DNA of 64,000 nucleotides from PMNU01 sp035479875 (GCA_035479875.1 DATIIH010000012.1:62001-126000), one strand, 5' to 3'. Counted from the stretch's first letter, positions 8,872 through 18,318 are shown. The notes: generated by a model from the sequence alone, not told the origin. Made by a program: numbers and translations.

Positions 8872-9461
8872 ACGAATGCCATTAAATACACTACGGTGAA
8901 GATGAAAATCCAGACGATATCAAGGAAGTGCCAGAAAAGACTCAGCAGCGAAAGTTTGCGCACCAGGTGTGAGTCAAGCCCACGCTTCCATATAAACACC
9001 AGGGTAGTCCCCATCCAGAGTAAGCCAGACGTAATGTGCGCCCCGTGCGTACCGACAAGCACAAAAAACGATGAGAGGGAAGCGCTGCTCTGCGCTGTAT
9101 GGCCTTCGCGGACAAACTCGGTAAATTCTTTTAACTCTAAGACTAGGAAGGCAATACCCAGCAGGAATGTAAGCCCAAACCACGTAAGCACTTGGTTTTT
9201 ATTGCCCCGGCGCGCAGCCAGCATGCCGAGCCCAGCAGTGAAGCTACTCGTAAGGAGAATGAGTGTTTCGGCCAAAACTCCCGGCAATTTAAAAAGTTCA
9301 TTGCCCGCAGGGCCGCCAGCGGTGTTACCCCGCAGCACGGAAAATGTAGCAAACAGCACGGCGAACATTAACAGGTCCGTCATGAGATAGACCCAGAAAC
9401 CGAATCCAACCCTATCGTCGGAAGCTGCTTCGTGGCTTTCTAGTTCACGCTCAGTTTCCAT
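8868..9461 (-). CDS. cyoC: Cytochrome bo3-type quinol oxidase subunit III
   Basis: A 197-aa protein with five membrane helices and family-typical segments: GFWVYLMTDLLMFAVLFATF, then LILLTSSFTAGLG and FVLVGTHGAHITSGLLWM, and the C-terminal LSLFWHFLDIVWIFIFTVVYL. Subunit III supports stability of the catalytic core. The start is set at the ATG at 9461 because GGAGG lies 4 nt before it; a frame extension to 9485 is possible. It overlaps the end of cyoB by 11 nt and couples to cyoD by ATGA. Confidence 0.95.
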   Translation of the reverse strand: METERELESHEAASDDRVGFGFWVYLMTDLLMFAVLFATFSVLRGNTAGGPAGNELFKLPGVLAETLILLTSSFTAGLGMLAARRGNKNQVLTWFGLTFLLGIAFLVLELKEFTEFVREGHTAQSSASLSSFFVLVGTHGAHITSGLLWMGTTLVFIWKRGLDSHLVRKLSLLSLFWHFLDIVWIFIFTVVYLMAFV

Positions 9462-11553
9462 GTGTCCTCCGCTTGAACCCGACAAGTCCCAAGGCCCACG
9501 CCAAAGCGATCTTGATAAATTCCCATAAGCTCATGTCTTCGCCCGGTTCTGACTTCTTGGCGCGATCGGCCTCTTCGCGGTCTTGCTCGAGCTTTTCTAT
9601 TTCCTTTGCAGTAATCGTGTATTCTATTTTGTCGTTAAAGGTACGGGCAATGAAACATACAATGACACCCAGTATGCCAGCCACCGCCAGCCAGTTAATG
9701 TGCCAGACGAAAGCAAAGCACGTGGCAAAGGCGCATCCTGCGATATAAATGCCGTAGGCGGTGTTGTAGGGTACTCTGATATCCTCATACTTTTGCTCGG
9801 GAAAGCCGCTCTTCTTAAACTCAACCAGCGGATCCCTGGTTGTAATGGTTGGGATCACTGCCATGTTGTACGATGGCGGTGGGCTCGCTGTTGCCCACTC
9901 TAGTGTGCGGCCGTCCCAAGGGTCACCGGTGGTATCTACTAATTGGCGCTTTTGTATGACGCTGGCGATGACTTGGACAAGCTGCAAAGCAACACCCACG
10001 GCAATAATCAGCCCGCCGGTAAACATCATGATATAAAACGGTTGCCAGCCAGTAGACGAAGCGTAATGGTCGAGCCTTCTGGTGGCACCCATAATGCCGA
10101 GCACGTACATCGGGATAAATGACAAGCAAAAGCCAACGATCCAACACCAGAATGCCTGCCGGCCGATTCGCTCATTGAGTCTAAAACCGGCGAACTTGGG
10201 AAACCAATAGTTGATGCCGGCAAAAATACCAAACAATACACCGCCAATCACATTGGAGTGGAAATGCGCCACCAAAAACAGGCTGTTGTGTAACTGGAAA
10301 TCTGCTGGCGGGACAGCTAACACCACGCCCGATATACCGCCAATCGCGAATATACCCACAAAACCTAGGAACCACATCATCGGCAAGCTAAATTTGATTC
10401 GCCCCTTGTGCATAGTCGCAATCCAGCCAAACATCAACACCGACGTTGGTATGGCAATAACTATCGTCATGACCCCAAAGAAGGCGTTTACATCTGCACC
10501 TGCACCCATGGTAAAGAAATGGTGAAGCCATACCGAGAGCGCAAGCAGTGTTACACCAATCATGGCCAGTACCTGCGAACCGTAGCTGGCGATCGCCTTT
10601 CGGCTGTACGTCGCAACAACTTCCGAGAATATGCCAAACGCGGGCAGTACCAAGATATACACTTCGGGGTGCCCCCACATCCAAATAAGATTGGTATACA
10701 TCATGGCGTTGCCGCCCAAATTGGTCGTAAAGAAATGCATGCCAAAATAACGGTCAAAAAACATCAGAAAGAGCGTCGCGGTGAGCAAGGGAAACACAGT
10801 AATAACCATGACCATGCTGCACAAGCTACCCCAGGTGAACATAGGCATTTTCCACAGACTCATGCCGGGCGCACGCATCTTAAGTATGGTCATGATAAAG
10901 TTGATGCCGGCGAGTGTCGTCCCGATACCTGAAATCTGCAAACTCCATATCCAATAATCCACCCCGACTCCCGGGCTAAACTGCAGCCCGCTCAAAGGGG
11001 CAACCGCTAGCCAGCCGGTAGCAGCATATTCTCCACCGAGACCGAAGAAGAGGTTGACCATTAAAACACCACCCAAATATAACCAAAAGCCCAAAGTGTT
11101 TAAGAACGGCGACGCCAGGTCGCGCGCGCCAATTTGCAGCGGCACAATATAGTTAATAAGCCCGAACACAAAGCCCATGGCAACGAAGAAGACCATAATG
11201 TTACCGTGGGCCGTAAATATCTGCTGGAAGTGTTCGGACGAAAGGTACCCGTGCGCGGCGCCAAGGTAGCCAGGTCCGTCACCAGCCCCCATTGCTTGCT
11301 GCAGCCAAACCATGAGGGCATCCAGCCCGCCACGGATCAGCATAAATCCGGCCACAATAAAGTACATGATGCCGATTCTTTTTGGGTCGACTGAAGTTAG
11401 CCATTCGCCCCACAGCCACTTCCACCCCTTGATGCGGGCGAGTATGACCAGTGCCAGTATGGGAAGCAGAATAAAACCTATGGTGCCGCCAATGGTAAAC
11501 CACTCGTGCGGTAAGGCGCTCTGACTCAGTTTGCCTAGTAGAAATTCTTTCAT
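9451..11553 (-). CDS. cyoB: Cytochrome bo3-type quinol oxidase subunit I
   Basis: A 700-aa protein with about 15 membrane helices, the catalytic heme-copper subunit that reduces O2 and pumps protons. The heme b ligand is His116 in IFTAHG; the binuclear centre uses HPEVYILVLP (CuB His and cross-linked Tyr) and WLHHFFT (CuB His-His). VAHFHSN carries the histidines for the high-spin heme and heme b. Quinol-site residues of the E. coli enzyme are kept: Arg74 and Asp78 in MLIRGGLDAL, His108 and Gln111 in SEHFQQ. The last 45 residues form a charged cytoplasmic tail. It overlaps both neighbours (ATGA with cyoA). Confidence 0.97.
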   Translation of the reverse strand: MKEFLLGKLSQSALPHEWFTIGGTIGFILLPILALVILARIKGWKWLWGEWLTSVDPKRIGIMYFIVAGFMLIRGGLDALMVWLQQAMGAGDGPGYLGAAHGYLSSEHFQQIFTAHGNIMVFFVAMGFVFGLINYIVPLQIGARDLASPFLNTLGFWLYLGGVLMVNLFFGLGGEYAATGWLAVAPLSGLQFSPGVGVDYWIWSLQISGIGTTLAGINFIMTILKMRAPGMSLWKMPMFTWGSLCSMVMVITVFPLLTATLFLMFFDRYFGMHFFTTNLGGNAMMYTNLIWMWGHPEVYILVLPAFGIFSEVVATYSRKAIASYGSQVLAMIGVTLLALSVWLHHFFTMGAGADVNAFFGVMTIVIAIPTSVLMFGWIATMHKGRIKFSLPMMWFLGFVGIFAIGGISGVVLAVPPADFQLHNSLFLVAHFHSNVIGGVLFGIFAGINYWFPKFAGFRLNERIGRQAFWCWIVGFCLSFIPMYVLGIMGATRRLDHYASSTGWQPFYIMMFTGGLIIAVGVALQLVQVIASVIQKRQLVDTTGDPWDGRTLEWATASPPPSYNMAVIPTITTRDPLVEFKKSGFPEQKYEDIRVPYNTAYGIYIAGCAFATCFAFVWHINWLAVAGILGVIVCFIARTFNDKIEYTITAKEIEKLEQDREEADRAKKSEPGEDMSLWEFIKIALAWALGLVGFKRRTHGN

Positions 11554-12470
11554 TCTTGCTTTCCCATATCCATCGCGTGCGCATCGTCGCCCATGGATGC
11601 ACTGTATTTCATTAGTACTTTATCATACAGATCGCTGTCTACGGCAGCATAGAAAACGGCCGGATTATTCTCACTGGGTTTGAGCAGCTGTTGATATTCC
11701 GCCCCGCTCAGAATCTTGCCAGACGACTTCACGCTGCCTACCCAAAGGTCGAATGCATCCCTAGAGCTAACCCGCGCCGTGAACTTCATATCGGCAAAAC
11801 CGGCGCCATTTATTTCGGCCGAACTACCCACATAGTCCCCTTGCGTGTCGCCCACAAGATTCAACTGGTTCGAGTGCCCCGTCATCGAATATAACTGGCC
11901 ACCAAGATTAGGAATCCAAAACGAGCTCATAGGCGCTTCGTCGGCCGTTAGCATAAATGTTACTGGCGTGTGTTCTGGAATCTGCACAAAATTAACCGTG
12001 GCAATGTGCTGCTCCGGATAGATAAACACCCACTTCCAGCGCATCGAAACAACTTGAATGGTGATTGGATTGGCATCTGCGTCGATCACGTGCTTGGGAT
12101 CAAGCCTGTGGGCGGCAGGCCACATAATCATCGCTAGCACTAGCGCAAATAGACTGGGGACCAACCACATGTTTGAAACAAGCATCCGATTGCCACGCGC
12201 CTTGGAGCCGCGCGATGCTTTGGCATTCGATTCTCGATATTTCCAGGCGGTAAAATATATGAGGAACAATGCAGGAATACCGATGACCAACAGTATGGCC
12301 ACGACACGGATGAAGAGCTCGCGCTGCTCGTGGGCAATCATCCCCTTGGAGTTAAACAGGGCGACATTATTACCGTGCAACAGCGACGCAATCAGCACTG
12401 CTAGGCCGGCCAGCCCCAGTGCAATACGCCATACGATGCTGCCTACGCTGCTGTTTCTATTTTTTGGCAT
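11550..12470 (-). CDS. cyoA: Cytochrome bo3-type quinol oxidase subunit II
   Basis: A 306-aa protein with N-terminal membrane helices near residues 12-30, 50-75 and 98-117. An extracytoplasmic cupredoxin-fold domain follows, containing SMRWKWVFIYPEQ and the COX-II-type turn APMSSFWIPNLGGQLYSM. As in quinol oxidases, the CuA ligand set (CxxxC...H...M) is absent, so the electron donor is a quinol rather than cytochrome c. There is no lipobox cysteine, unlike E. coli CyoA. First gene of the cyoABCD operon. GAGGAAGC precedes the ATG, and a TGCTATAGT extended -10 and a TATAAT lie upstream. CyoE is encoded separately at 53.3 kb. Confidence 0.95.
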   Translation of the reverse strand: MPKNRNSSVGSIVWRIALGLAGLAVLIASLLHGNNVALFNSKGMIAHEQRELFIRVVAILLVIGIPALFLIYFTAWKYRESNAKASRGSKARGNRMLVSNMWLVPSLFALVLAMIMWPAAHRLDPKHVIDADANPITIQVVSMRWKWVFIYPEQHIATVNFVQIPEHTPVTFMLTADEAPMSSFWIPNLGGQLYSMTGHSNQLNLVGDTQGDYVGSSAEINGAGFADMKFTARVSSRDAFDLWVGSVKSSGKILSGAEYQQLLKPSENNPAVFYAAVDSDLYDKVLMKYSASMGDDAHAMDMGKQE

Positions 12471-12515
12471 TGACCGTAGCTTCCTCAGGAATAACTATAA
12501 TCATTATAAAAAAAC

Positions 12516-12524
12516 TATAGCAGG
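12516..12524 (-). promoter_or_regulatory. Extended -10 promoter candidate of the cyo operon
   Basis: On the minus strand TGCTATAGT is followed by a T run, then TATAATGATTATAG, then GAGGAAGC ahead of the cyoA ATG. The same TGCTATAGT box occurs before cyoE (53194-53202). Which of the two boxes is used cannot be decided from sequence. Confidence 0.35.
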
Positions 12525-12622
12525 TTAGACTGTACCACGTCTATTCTGAGCTGCATCCATCAAAGTTCGACCTTCCAACATGATCTCCAGCCAAGTTTGA
12601 AAAGATGGCGTATTATAGAATT

Positions 12623-12790
12623 ATGAAATGCCCAGCTTGTGATAAAGAAATGAAGAAAACTCGTTGGGATATTAGCTACAACCCCAACGAGGATAACAAA
12701 GAGTTCGACCGCACTGTGTATCAATGTTTAACGGATGATATCTGGGTAACAACCGAGATACCGAAAGTTAAATCAGGCGAAAAAAGTTAG
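12623..12790 (+). CDS. Small zinc-ribbon-like protein
   Basis: A 55-aa protein beginning MKCPACDKEMKKTRWD and ending in a charged tail. One CPAC knuckle and a later single Cys in VYQCLTDDIWVT are visible, so a full four-Cys zinc ribbon is not formed within one chain; it may dimerise or lack metal. The start is chosen at 12623 because TATTAT (12611-12616) lies exactly 6 nt upstream, implying a leaderless transcript; a frame start at 12605 would precede that box. Divergent from cyoA. Function unknown. Confidence 0.6.
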   Translation: MKCPACDKEMKKTRWDISYNPNEDNKEFDRTVYQCLTDDIWVTTEIPKVKSGEKS

Positions 12791-12805
12791 ACCGGATATC
12801 GAAAC

Positions 12806-13768
12806 CTAGGGAAGGCGCTCGAACAAAGCTCGGCTTATATTCGCCGCCATAGTCTTAGTTGTTTTGGGTGCTCCGGGGCGGCTTGCTTCTACCAAAGTTT
12901 CTATAACTTTCCACTGATCGGGAATGCCGAGTGGCCTGCACACATGATCGCTCAGCCCGATGGGCAGTATATCTTCCGCATAGCCTTGCAGGAGTCTGCC
13001 GTATCCTGGCAAACCTGGAATCGTGATCACGCTTTTTACCTGTACTTTTCCTGCCAGAGCTAGCTTCCCAGCCTCGCCGCTCACTATACTGACGTCCCAG
13101 TTCTCACGAACCCTGGATTTATCATAGGCGCTGCCCGACGGGCCTTTTTGGCGTGCCGCATTTTGGCGATACGTGCTTGGAACGGCCACCGTAAAACCGC
13201 TACATGCAGCTTTAGCTCGCCGGTTGTAGCCCAAAAGTAACGCAACTTCCGACGCAAAACCGTTCACTGATTTCCTTGTGTCTGATTCCCAATCACTGCC
13301 ATTTGTCGCGCGCATGTCTAGCAGTGATTCTGCAACCTCTACGGTTTCATCCTGAAACTCAGCAATAACGTCTCTATCAAGCGGGGCTTGCTCCGTCCAG
13401 CGCCTATACAACGGTAGCGCTGACATCGCTAGCTCAACTTCCCGTAGGTGCGTAGGACGGTCAGCTTCTGGTTCATACAGGTCAAGTGCGTCTGTAAAAC
13501 CATTCTCGGCGTCGGCATAAAGAGGGTCCAGGGAGTATTTCTGGTGCAGTTGTGGATTGGCAGCGACCGCAAAACCCTGCTCAACTGCTACCCATCCATA
13601 TACCAACATATTGGCAGCGGTAGGGTATGCGGAAAGGCGGGCACGTACTCCTTCTAGCCCACGCACACGCATTTCGGCTGGCGGCAAAGAAGGACCCCGG
13701 GTGAGGTATTGACCAACGGCATGGCTCGCATTAGCTTCTAGAAACTCTGGTTGAAGAAAATCGCCCAT
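12806..13768 (-). CDS. Hypothetical protein, possible PD-(D/E)xK-like C-terminal half
   Basis: A 320-aa soluble protein I do not recognise. The N-terminal half is helical and acidic, with many Glu/Asp/Leu segments such as YEPEADRPTHLREVELAM. Around residues 225-255 a segment reads WDVSIVSGEAG followed by GKVQVKSV. This resembles the D...(E/Q)xK core of restriction-endonuclease-like folds, but I cannot confirm the fold. Upstream TGAGGTAG serves as the ribosome site, with TATAGT further upstream. It is a single gene between a small zinc-ribbon gene (convergent) and nadE (same strand, 161-nt gap). Confidence 0.6.
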   Translation of the reverse strand: MGDFLQPEFLEANASHAVGQYLTRGPSLPPAEMRVRGLEGVRARLSAYPTAANMLVYGWVAVEQGFAVAANPQLHQKYSLDPLYADAENGFTDALDLYEPEADRPTHLREVELAMSALPLYRRWTEQAPLDRDVIAEFQDETVEVAESLLDMRATNGSDWESDTRKSVNGFASEVALLLGYNRRAKAACSGFTVAVPSTYRQNAARQKGPSGSAYDKSRVRENWDVSIVSGEAGKLALAGKVQVKSVITIPGLPGYGRLLQGYAEDILPIGLSDHVCRPLGIPDQWKVIETLVEASRPGAPKTTKTMAANISRALFERLP

Positions 13769-13929
13769 AACTACCTCAGTGCATTACCTTTACTATATGG
13801 CCACCCCCACCGGATATCGCTCATATCATAGCATCCCCAATACTTTAGGCAAACATTATGTTAAAGATTATAAAAAACCTGAGTCGACTCTAGCTGCGTG
13901 CCGCGTGGGCGTGGCATACCACGGTCTCG

Positions 13930-15813
13930 CTACATGTCTGACGGCATACGCCAGTCGCCACGGGGCGAGAGGCTAACGCTGCCAATTTTGGGGCCGTCGG
14001 GCATGGCCGAGCGCTTCCACTGGCTGTGCATGAAGCGCTGAATAAACACTGTTAGCCAGTCGCGGATCTCGGCAGGCTTGTAGCTATCTTTGAAGGCTTG
14101 CTCGGCAATATAGGCAATCTTGGCTGGAGTGTCGTTCCAGCGCACAAAATGGTATAAAAACAAATCGTGTAACAGGTACGGTCCAATGAGATCTTCAGTA
14201 TGCTGGCTTATGTCGTCCTCACGCGCGCTGGTAAGTTCAGGGGAAATTGGCGTTTCCAAAATTGCTTGCACAATCTGCTGGGCTTCAGTGTTAGTCAATT
14301 TGGACACCGCATGTGCAACTAGATGCTTTACTAGCGTCTTCGGCACCGAAGCGTTGACGTTGTAATGTGACATGTGATCGCCGTTGTATGTACACCAGCC
14401 TAATGCAATCTCGCTCAAATCGCCGGTGCCGAGCACTAAGCCATTTGTTTGGTTAGCCCGATTAAACAATATGCTGGTGCGTAAACGGGCTTGTACATTT
14501 TCATAAGTGGTGTCTTGTGTCGTACCATCGTGTCCGAGCGCCGCAAGCTGAGCCTGGGCCTGATCGGCGATGGCTATGATCTGATTCGGCACGCCAAGCG
14601 CTGCGGCCAAGGCCGCGGCGTTACTCTGAGTGTGTTTAGAACTGGCTTTGCCCGGCATGGTAATCGTCTGCAGTATGTCTGCCGGCCGTTTGCCAAGACG
14701 CTCGGCCGTACGCAAAGCCACAAATAAAGCCAATGTAGAATCGAGGCCACCAGATAGGCCCAAGACGATATTATTGACGCCTGTATTCTGCATACGACTC
14801 GCCAGCCCTTGCGCCTGGATAGCGAGGATCTTCTCGAGTGTATCCGGCATATCACCGGCCTTGGGCACAAACGGCTCAGTGGCAAAGCTGCGCAACGTAT
14901 CGGTCTGATTTGGAGTTACCTGACAGTCAACAACCGGCATACTGACGTTGTTAGGAAAATTAGTGTCCCTGCGCCGGTCGTTCAAGAGGTGATCAATGTC
15001 TATATCGGTAACCAGCAGACGCGGTTCGTCACTTAAGGCCGTTCGCTCGGCCAGGAGTTGGCCGCTCTCAAAAATCAACTGCTGGCCGCTCATAACTATG
15101 TCCATTGTTGATTCGCTAGCGTCGCAGCCGGCATACAAATAGCCAGCCATCAGACGGGCAGATTGAATACTTATGAGTTGGCGGCGATATTCATCCTTAG
15201 TGATCTGTTCTGGAGAAGCCGACGGATTGGCAATGATCGTGGCACCCGCCGCTACTAGCTTTTGACTGGGCTGATCGCTCACCCAAACATCTTCGCAAAT
15301 CTCGACGCCTACTTGGGCTCGGCCAACTTGGAACAGCAGGTTAGTGCCGAAGGGCACAACCTGACCGCCTATATCTACGGTGACGTTATCGCCCTGCCAA
15401 GCCTGGAACCAACGCTTTTCGTAAAATTCTTTGTAACTGGGTAGGCTCGTTTTGGGCACAATGCCACGAATTACTCCTTTTGACAGCACTGCGGCACAAT
15501 CATACAAGGCATTACCGACTGCTACTGGCAATCCCACAACCATAGCTGTCTCTGATTGTGCCGTACGCTTGGCGAGTTGCAACAGGCCCTGCAAACTGCG
15601 CTCTAACACCTGCTTTTGCTGCACCAGATCGCCCAGTGTATAGCCGGTGAGCGATAGTTCGGGAAACACTACCAAGCTAACATGACGCTTAACCGCTTCA
15701 GCGTACAGATCACCAATATGCTGCACGTTCTGTTCTATGTTGCCAACCGCAACACGCGGACAAGCCGTAGCAACGCGCACATATGATTCAGTCGGTGTGT
15801 AGGTAACAGGCAC
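13930..15813 (-). CDS. nadE: Glutamine-dependent NAD+ synthetase
   Basis: A 627-aa two-domain enzyme converting deamido-NAD+, ATP and glutamine to NAD+ in the cytoplasm. The N-terminal nitrilase-type glutaminase has Glu in VVFPELSLTGY, Lys in IVPKTSLPSYKEF and Cys in GVEICEDVWV. The synthetase domain has the PP-loop LGLSGGLDST and the downstream GTGDLSEIALGW. The start is placed at the GTG at 15813, 6 nt after GGGAG; a TTG two codons upstream would sit directly on the ribosome site. Usual length for this family is 540-680 aa. Confidence 0.95.
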   Translation of the reverse strand: MPVTYTPTESYVRVATACPRVAVGNIEQNVQHIGDLYAEAVKRHVSLVVFPELSLTGYTLGDLVQQKQVLERSLQGLLQLAKRTAQSETAMVVGLPVAVGNALYDCAAVLSKGVIRGIVPKTSLPSYKEFYEKRWFQAWQGDNVTVDIGGQVVPFGTNLLFQVGRAQVGVEICEDVWVSDQPSQKLVAAGATIIANPSASPEQITKDEYRRQLISIQSARLMAGYLYAGCDASESTMDIVMSGQQLIFESGQLLAERTALSDEPRLLVTDIDIDHLLNDRRRDTNFPNNVSMPVVDCQVTPNQTDTLRSFATEPFVPKAGDMPDTLEKILAIQAQGLASRMQNTGVNNIVLGLSGGLDSTLALFVALRTAERLGKRPADILQTITMPGKASSKHTQSNAAALAAALGVPNQIIAIADQAQAQLAALGHDGTTQDTTYENVQARLRTSILFNRANQTNGLVLGTGDLSEIALGWCTYNGDHMSHYNVNASVPKTLVKHLVAHAVSKLTNTEAQQIVQAILETPISPELTSAREDDISQHTEDLIGPYLLHDLFLYHFVRWNDTPAKIAYIAEQAFKDSYKPAEIRDWLTVFIQRFMHSQWKRSAMPDGPKIGSVSLSPRGDWRMPSDM

Positions 15814-15922
15814 AAGCAACTCCCTTTGAGCCTTTAAAGCAGGCTTACTTTAACAGCGTAGACGCCTGCATTGTCGGAGTCAAGCGAAGACGTCTTCGCA
15901 AGCTTTTTGTTATAGTTGCATC

Positions 15923-16423
15923 ATGACCGACAAAGAAAAGACAGAACTAATAAGATTGCTCGGCATGTGTGAACCAGGAGCATTGCCAGAGGAAGTCTTT
16001 ATAGCTTTTGCTCGGTTAACGGTTCTGCCAGCTATTGAGTTTGTACCGCTTAGATATAATGAAGGGCACATTGAAGTTTTGCTTATTGAAAGACCTGCGA
16101 GCGATCCGATTTGGCCAGGAATGCTACACACCCCCGGCACGGTTCTAAGATCCAATGATAAAACCGCGCAGGACGCTTTCGATAGACTCCTCCATGAAGA
16201 GCTGATCGTCGACGGAAAATATACCATGACCTTTAACGGATGGAGTTTTGTACATATTAAACGGGGAGCTGGGGTGACGCTTGAATATATTATCCAGCTT
16301 GCGCAACAGCCCTTACACGGTAAGTACTATCCATACGACAAGTTGCCAAATAACTTCATAGAAGACCAACAAGATATGGTTGGCCGGGCAGTAGAGACCT
16401 TCAGGCGAAGTCTAAAGAAATAG
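15923..16423 (+). CDS. Nudix-like protein with degenerate Nudix box
   Basis: A 166-aa protein. The central PIWPGMLHTPGTVLRSNDKT followed by AFDRLLHEEL resembles a Nudix fold and box (G-x5-E-x7-REUxEExGU), but the first Glu is missing and only Arg-Leu-Leu-His-Glu-Glu-Leu matches well. Catalysis is therefore uncertain; it may bind rather than cleave a nucleotide derivative. TATAGT (15911-15916) stands exactly 6 nt before the ATG without a Shine-Dalgarno site. Divergent from nadE, so a link to NAD metabolism is possible but unproven. Confidence 0.6.
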   Translation: MTDKEKTELIRLLGMCEPGALPEEVFIAFARLTVLPAIEFVPLRYNEGHIEVLLIERPASDPIWPGMLHTPGTVLRSNDKTAQDAFDRLLHEELIVDGKYTMTFNGWSFVHIKRGAGVTLEYIIQLAQQPLHGKYYPYDKLPNNFIEDQQDMVGRAVETFRRSLKK

Positions 16424-16519
16424 TATGCCGACGTCTGTGACGCCCGGCCAGCCGGGCAGCGGCCTGACCCCCACTCAATTTTGTCCCAGGTCGCGGCAGC
16501 ACAGGTATATACTGTTGCT

Positions 16520-16912
16520 ATGCATAAAAGCTACACTATCGCACAGCTCAAAGACATACAGGACATCCTCGGCGATTACCCGGGCGATATGAAGCCGCTC
16601 AAGGATCCGCTGACAACCACGCAAGTGGCGTTAACCTATCGGCGTATGCCGGCCAAGACCGGCGCCAAGGGCAGCTACGGCCATCGGCACCACACTCAGG
16701 AAGAAATCATTTTTGTATTTACCGGCAAGGTGCAAGTTAAAGTGGACAACGACGTTGTGGAGCTTGGGCCCAAAAGCGCTATCCGGATCGCACCGGGCGC
16801 TATTCAAGGCACTTGGAACGAGGGGCCTGCTGACGCCGAGATCTTGATAATCTCAAATCGGATGGAACCCGAAGATCAGGTCGACAAAATTGACGGTTTT
16901 TGGCCCGCCTAG
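16520..16912 (+). CDS. Cupin-domain protein
   Basis: A 130-aa single cupin barrel. The metal-binding first motif reads GHRHHTQEEIIFVFTGKV (His, His, Glu), and the second motif region is IAPGAIQGTWNEG, where the usual final His is not apparent. Small cupins of this kind are sugar-phosphate isomerases, epimerases or binding proteins. The start at 16520 is favoured because TATACT (16508-16513) lies exactly 6 nt upstream. Only 7 nt separate it from the following hydrolase gene, so the two are probably co-transcribed. Confidence 0.75.
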   Translation: MHKSYTIAQLKDIQDILGDYPGDMKPLKDPLTTTQVALTYRRMPAKTGAKGSYGHRHHTQEEIIFVFTGKVQVKVDNDVVELGPKSAIRIAPGAIQGTWNEGPADAEILIISNRMEPEDQVDKIDGFWPA

Positions 16913-16919
16913 ATTATCT

Positions 16920-17492
16920 ATGAATAACCTCCTGCTTGTCCCGGGTAAGCCCACCAGAGAGCGATACGAAAACCCCCTAGAGCCCAAGCCGCATGCAGCT
17001 AACTGGTTCCCGTGGATCGCCAACGAAGCAGGGAAGGTCGGCATACGCGCTTCTGTCGCAGTGATGCCGCGCCCGTATTTTCCGGTGTATGATGACTGGA
17101 AAACGGTGTTTGAATCTCTGGGTCCAATAGACGAACACACCGGCTTAGTCGGCCATAGTGCCGGAGCAGAGTTCCAAGCACGCTGGCTCTCAGAAAACAC
17201 AGACGTTCGCGTTGGTCCAGTCGTATGGGTTGCACCTTACCGCGATAAAGCCGGTAAGTACGGTGATTTCTCGAGATATGTGCTCGACACCGGTCTAGTG
17301 GAGCGCGTTGGCAGCCTGACAATATTTAACTCAACCGACGACGATCCGCCCATCCAAGAGTACGCTCATGCGCTTGCCGCGGCCCTGCCCACAGCTCGAC
17401 TAGTTGAGTTCGAAGGTTATGGTCATTTTAGGATTGGCCATAACATGTCTGGCCCTGAGTTTCCGGAATTACTCCAAGCATTAATAGGCTAA
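16920..17492 (+). CDS. RBBP9/YdeN-type serine hydrolase
   Basis: A 190-aa small alpha/beta hydrolase. It starts MNNLLLVPGKP and has the nucleophile elbow VGHSAGAEF, the acid in FNSTDDDPP and the histidine in EGYGHFRIG. That is the Ser-Asp-His layout of the compact RBBP9 family. Members hydrolyse small esters; the natural substrate here is unknown. It follows the cupin gene by 7 nt. The translation start at 16920 removes a 10-codon extension that lies inside the cupin gene. Confidence 0.78.
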   Translation: MNNLLLVPGKPTRERYENPLEPKPHAANWFPWIANEAGKVGIRASVAVMPRPYFPVYDDWKTVFESLGPIDEHTGLVGHSAGAEFQARWLSENTDVRVGPVVWVAPYRDKAGKYGDFSRYVLDTGLVERVGSLTIFNSTDDDPPIQEYAHALAAALPTARLVEFEGYGHFRIGHNMSGPEFPELLQALIG

Positions 17493-17517
17493 CGCACCCT
17501 CCGGAGAGAATCTTTCG

Positions 17518-18318
17518 CTACTGGGGCTCCCCGCCCCTAGGCCTCCAACTGCGAAGTGTCGGCGGAGGGTCTACCCACGTTTGCTCAAAGTCGCTATCGA
17601 GTGACTGCGGCTTTGTTGCTTTCGGATTAATGGCGGCTAAGGCTGTCATTACTGCTTCATGCTCTGGAATGTCATAGGCCGGGTCTTCCTCTGTTTCGCC
17701 TGCGCGACGGCGCGCGAGCATATGGGCCTGCATGACGTCGGCTGGCATCCCGGGCGAATATCGTTCAATGCGAAAGTTTGGACCCTTTGGCAACTTGCAC
17801 TCCACGAGCATAGACGTACAAGCATCGATTAATTCGGCAGGGCGATACCCCGGGCTCAGCTCGGCTTGTACGCGCGCCCACTGCATATCAGCCATCACCG
17901 CTTCGCCCAGCTCATCCAGTGCAGGTGATGGCGGTAGGCGTTCCTCTAGCTCTGCAAGCAGTGCAGCATCTGGAGCGTCACTAAACGATCGATACATAAT
18001 AAAGCGCGTCAGTGTTGCGCGGCGCAGCTGACCATCGGAGCCTGGCGTCTCAACGAAGGGACGGATTATCCTGAGTTTTGCAACAACCCTTCTGGGGTCT
18101 TGGTCCCACGTCTCATGCGCTACCGCCCATTCCGATCCGTCAGCAAGACTATATCGCGCGCCCCGGACGACAAGCCAATCATCGCCCTCATCGTCTTCGG
18201 GCTTACGCACGGCCAGCCGAGATACTTGGCCCACGAACTCAGCGGCACGGGCTACTGCTTCGGCCTCAAACTTGAGACTATCAAATTCTGGTTGATCGGG
18301 TGTACCTGGAGCAGACAT
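17518..18318 (-). CDS. Hypothetical protein
   Basis: A 266-aa soluble acidic protein with no recognised domain. It has a predicted helical N-terminus rich in Ala/Glu, a mixed central region (WLVVRGARYSLADGSEWAV, ATLTRFIMYRSF) and a Pro-rich C-terminus (WVDPPPTLRSWRPRGG). No signal peptide or membrane segment. TAGTAT lies exactly 6 nt upstream of the ATG on the minus strand, again suggesting a leaderless transcript. It is convergent with the hydrolase gene and divergent from the kinase-like gene at 18427. Confidence 0.55.
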   Translation of the reverse strand: MSAPGTPDQPEFDSLKFEAEAVARAAEFVGQVSRLAVRKPEDDEGDDWLVVRGARYSLADGSEWAVAHETWDQDPRRVVAKLRIIRPFVETPGSDGQLRRATLTRFIMYRSFSDAPDAALLAELEERLPPSPALDELGEAVMADMQWARVQAELSPGYRPAELIDACTSMLVECKLPKGPNFRIERYSPGMPADVMQAHMLARRRAGETEEDPAYDIPEHEAVMTALAAINPKATKPQSLDSDFEQTWVDPPPTLRSWRPRGGEPQ

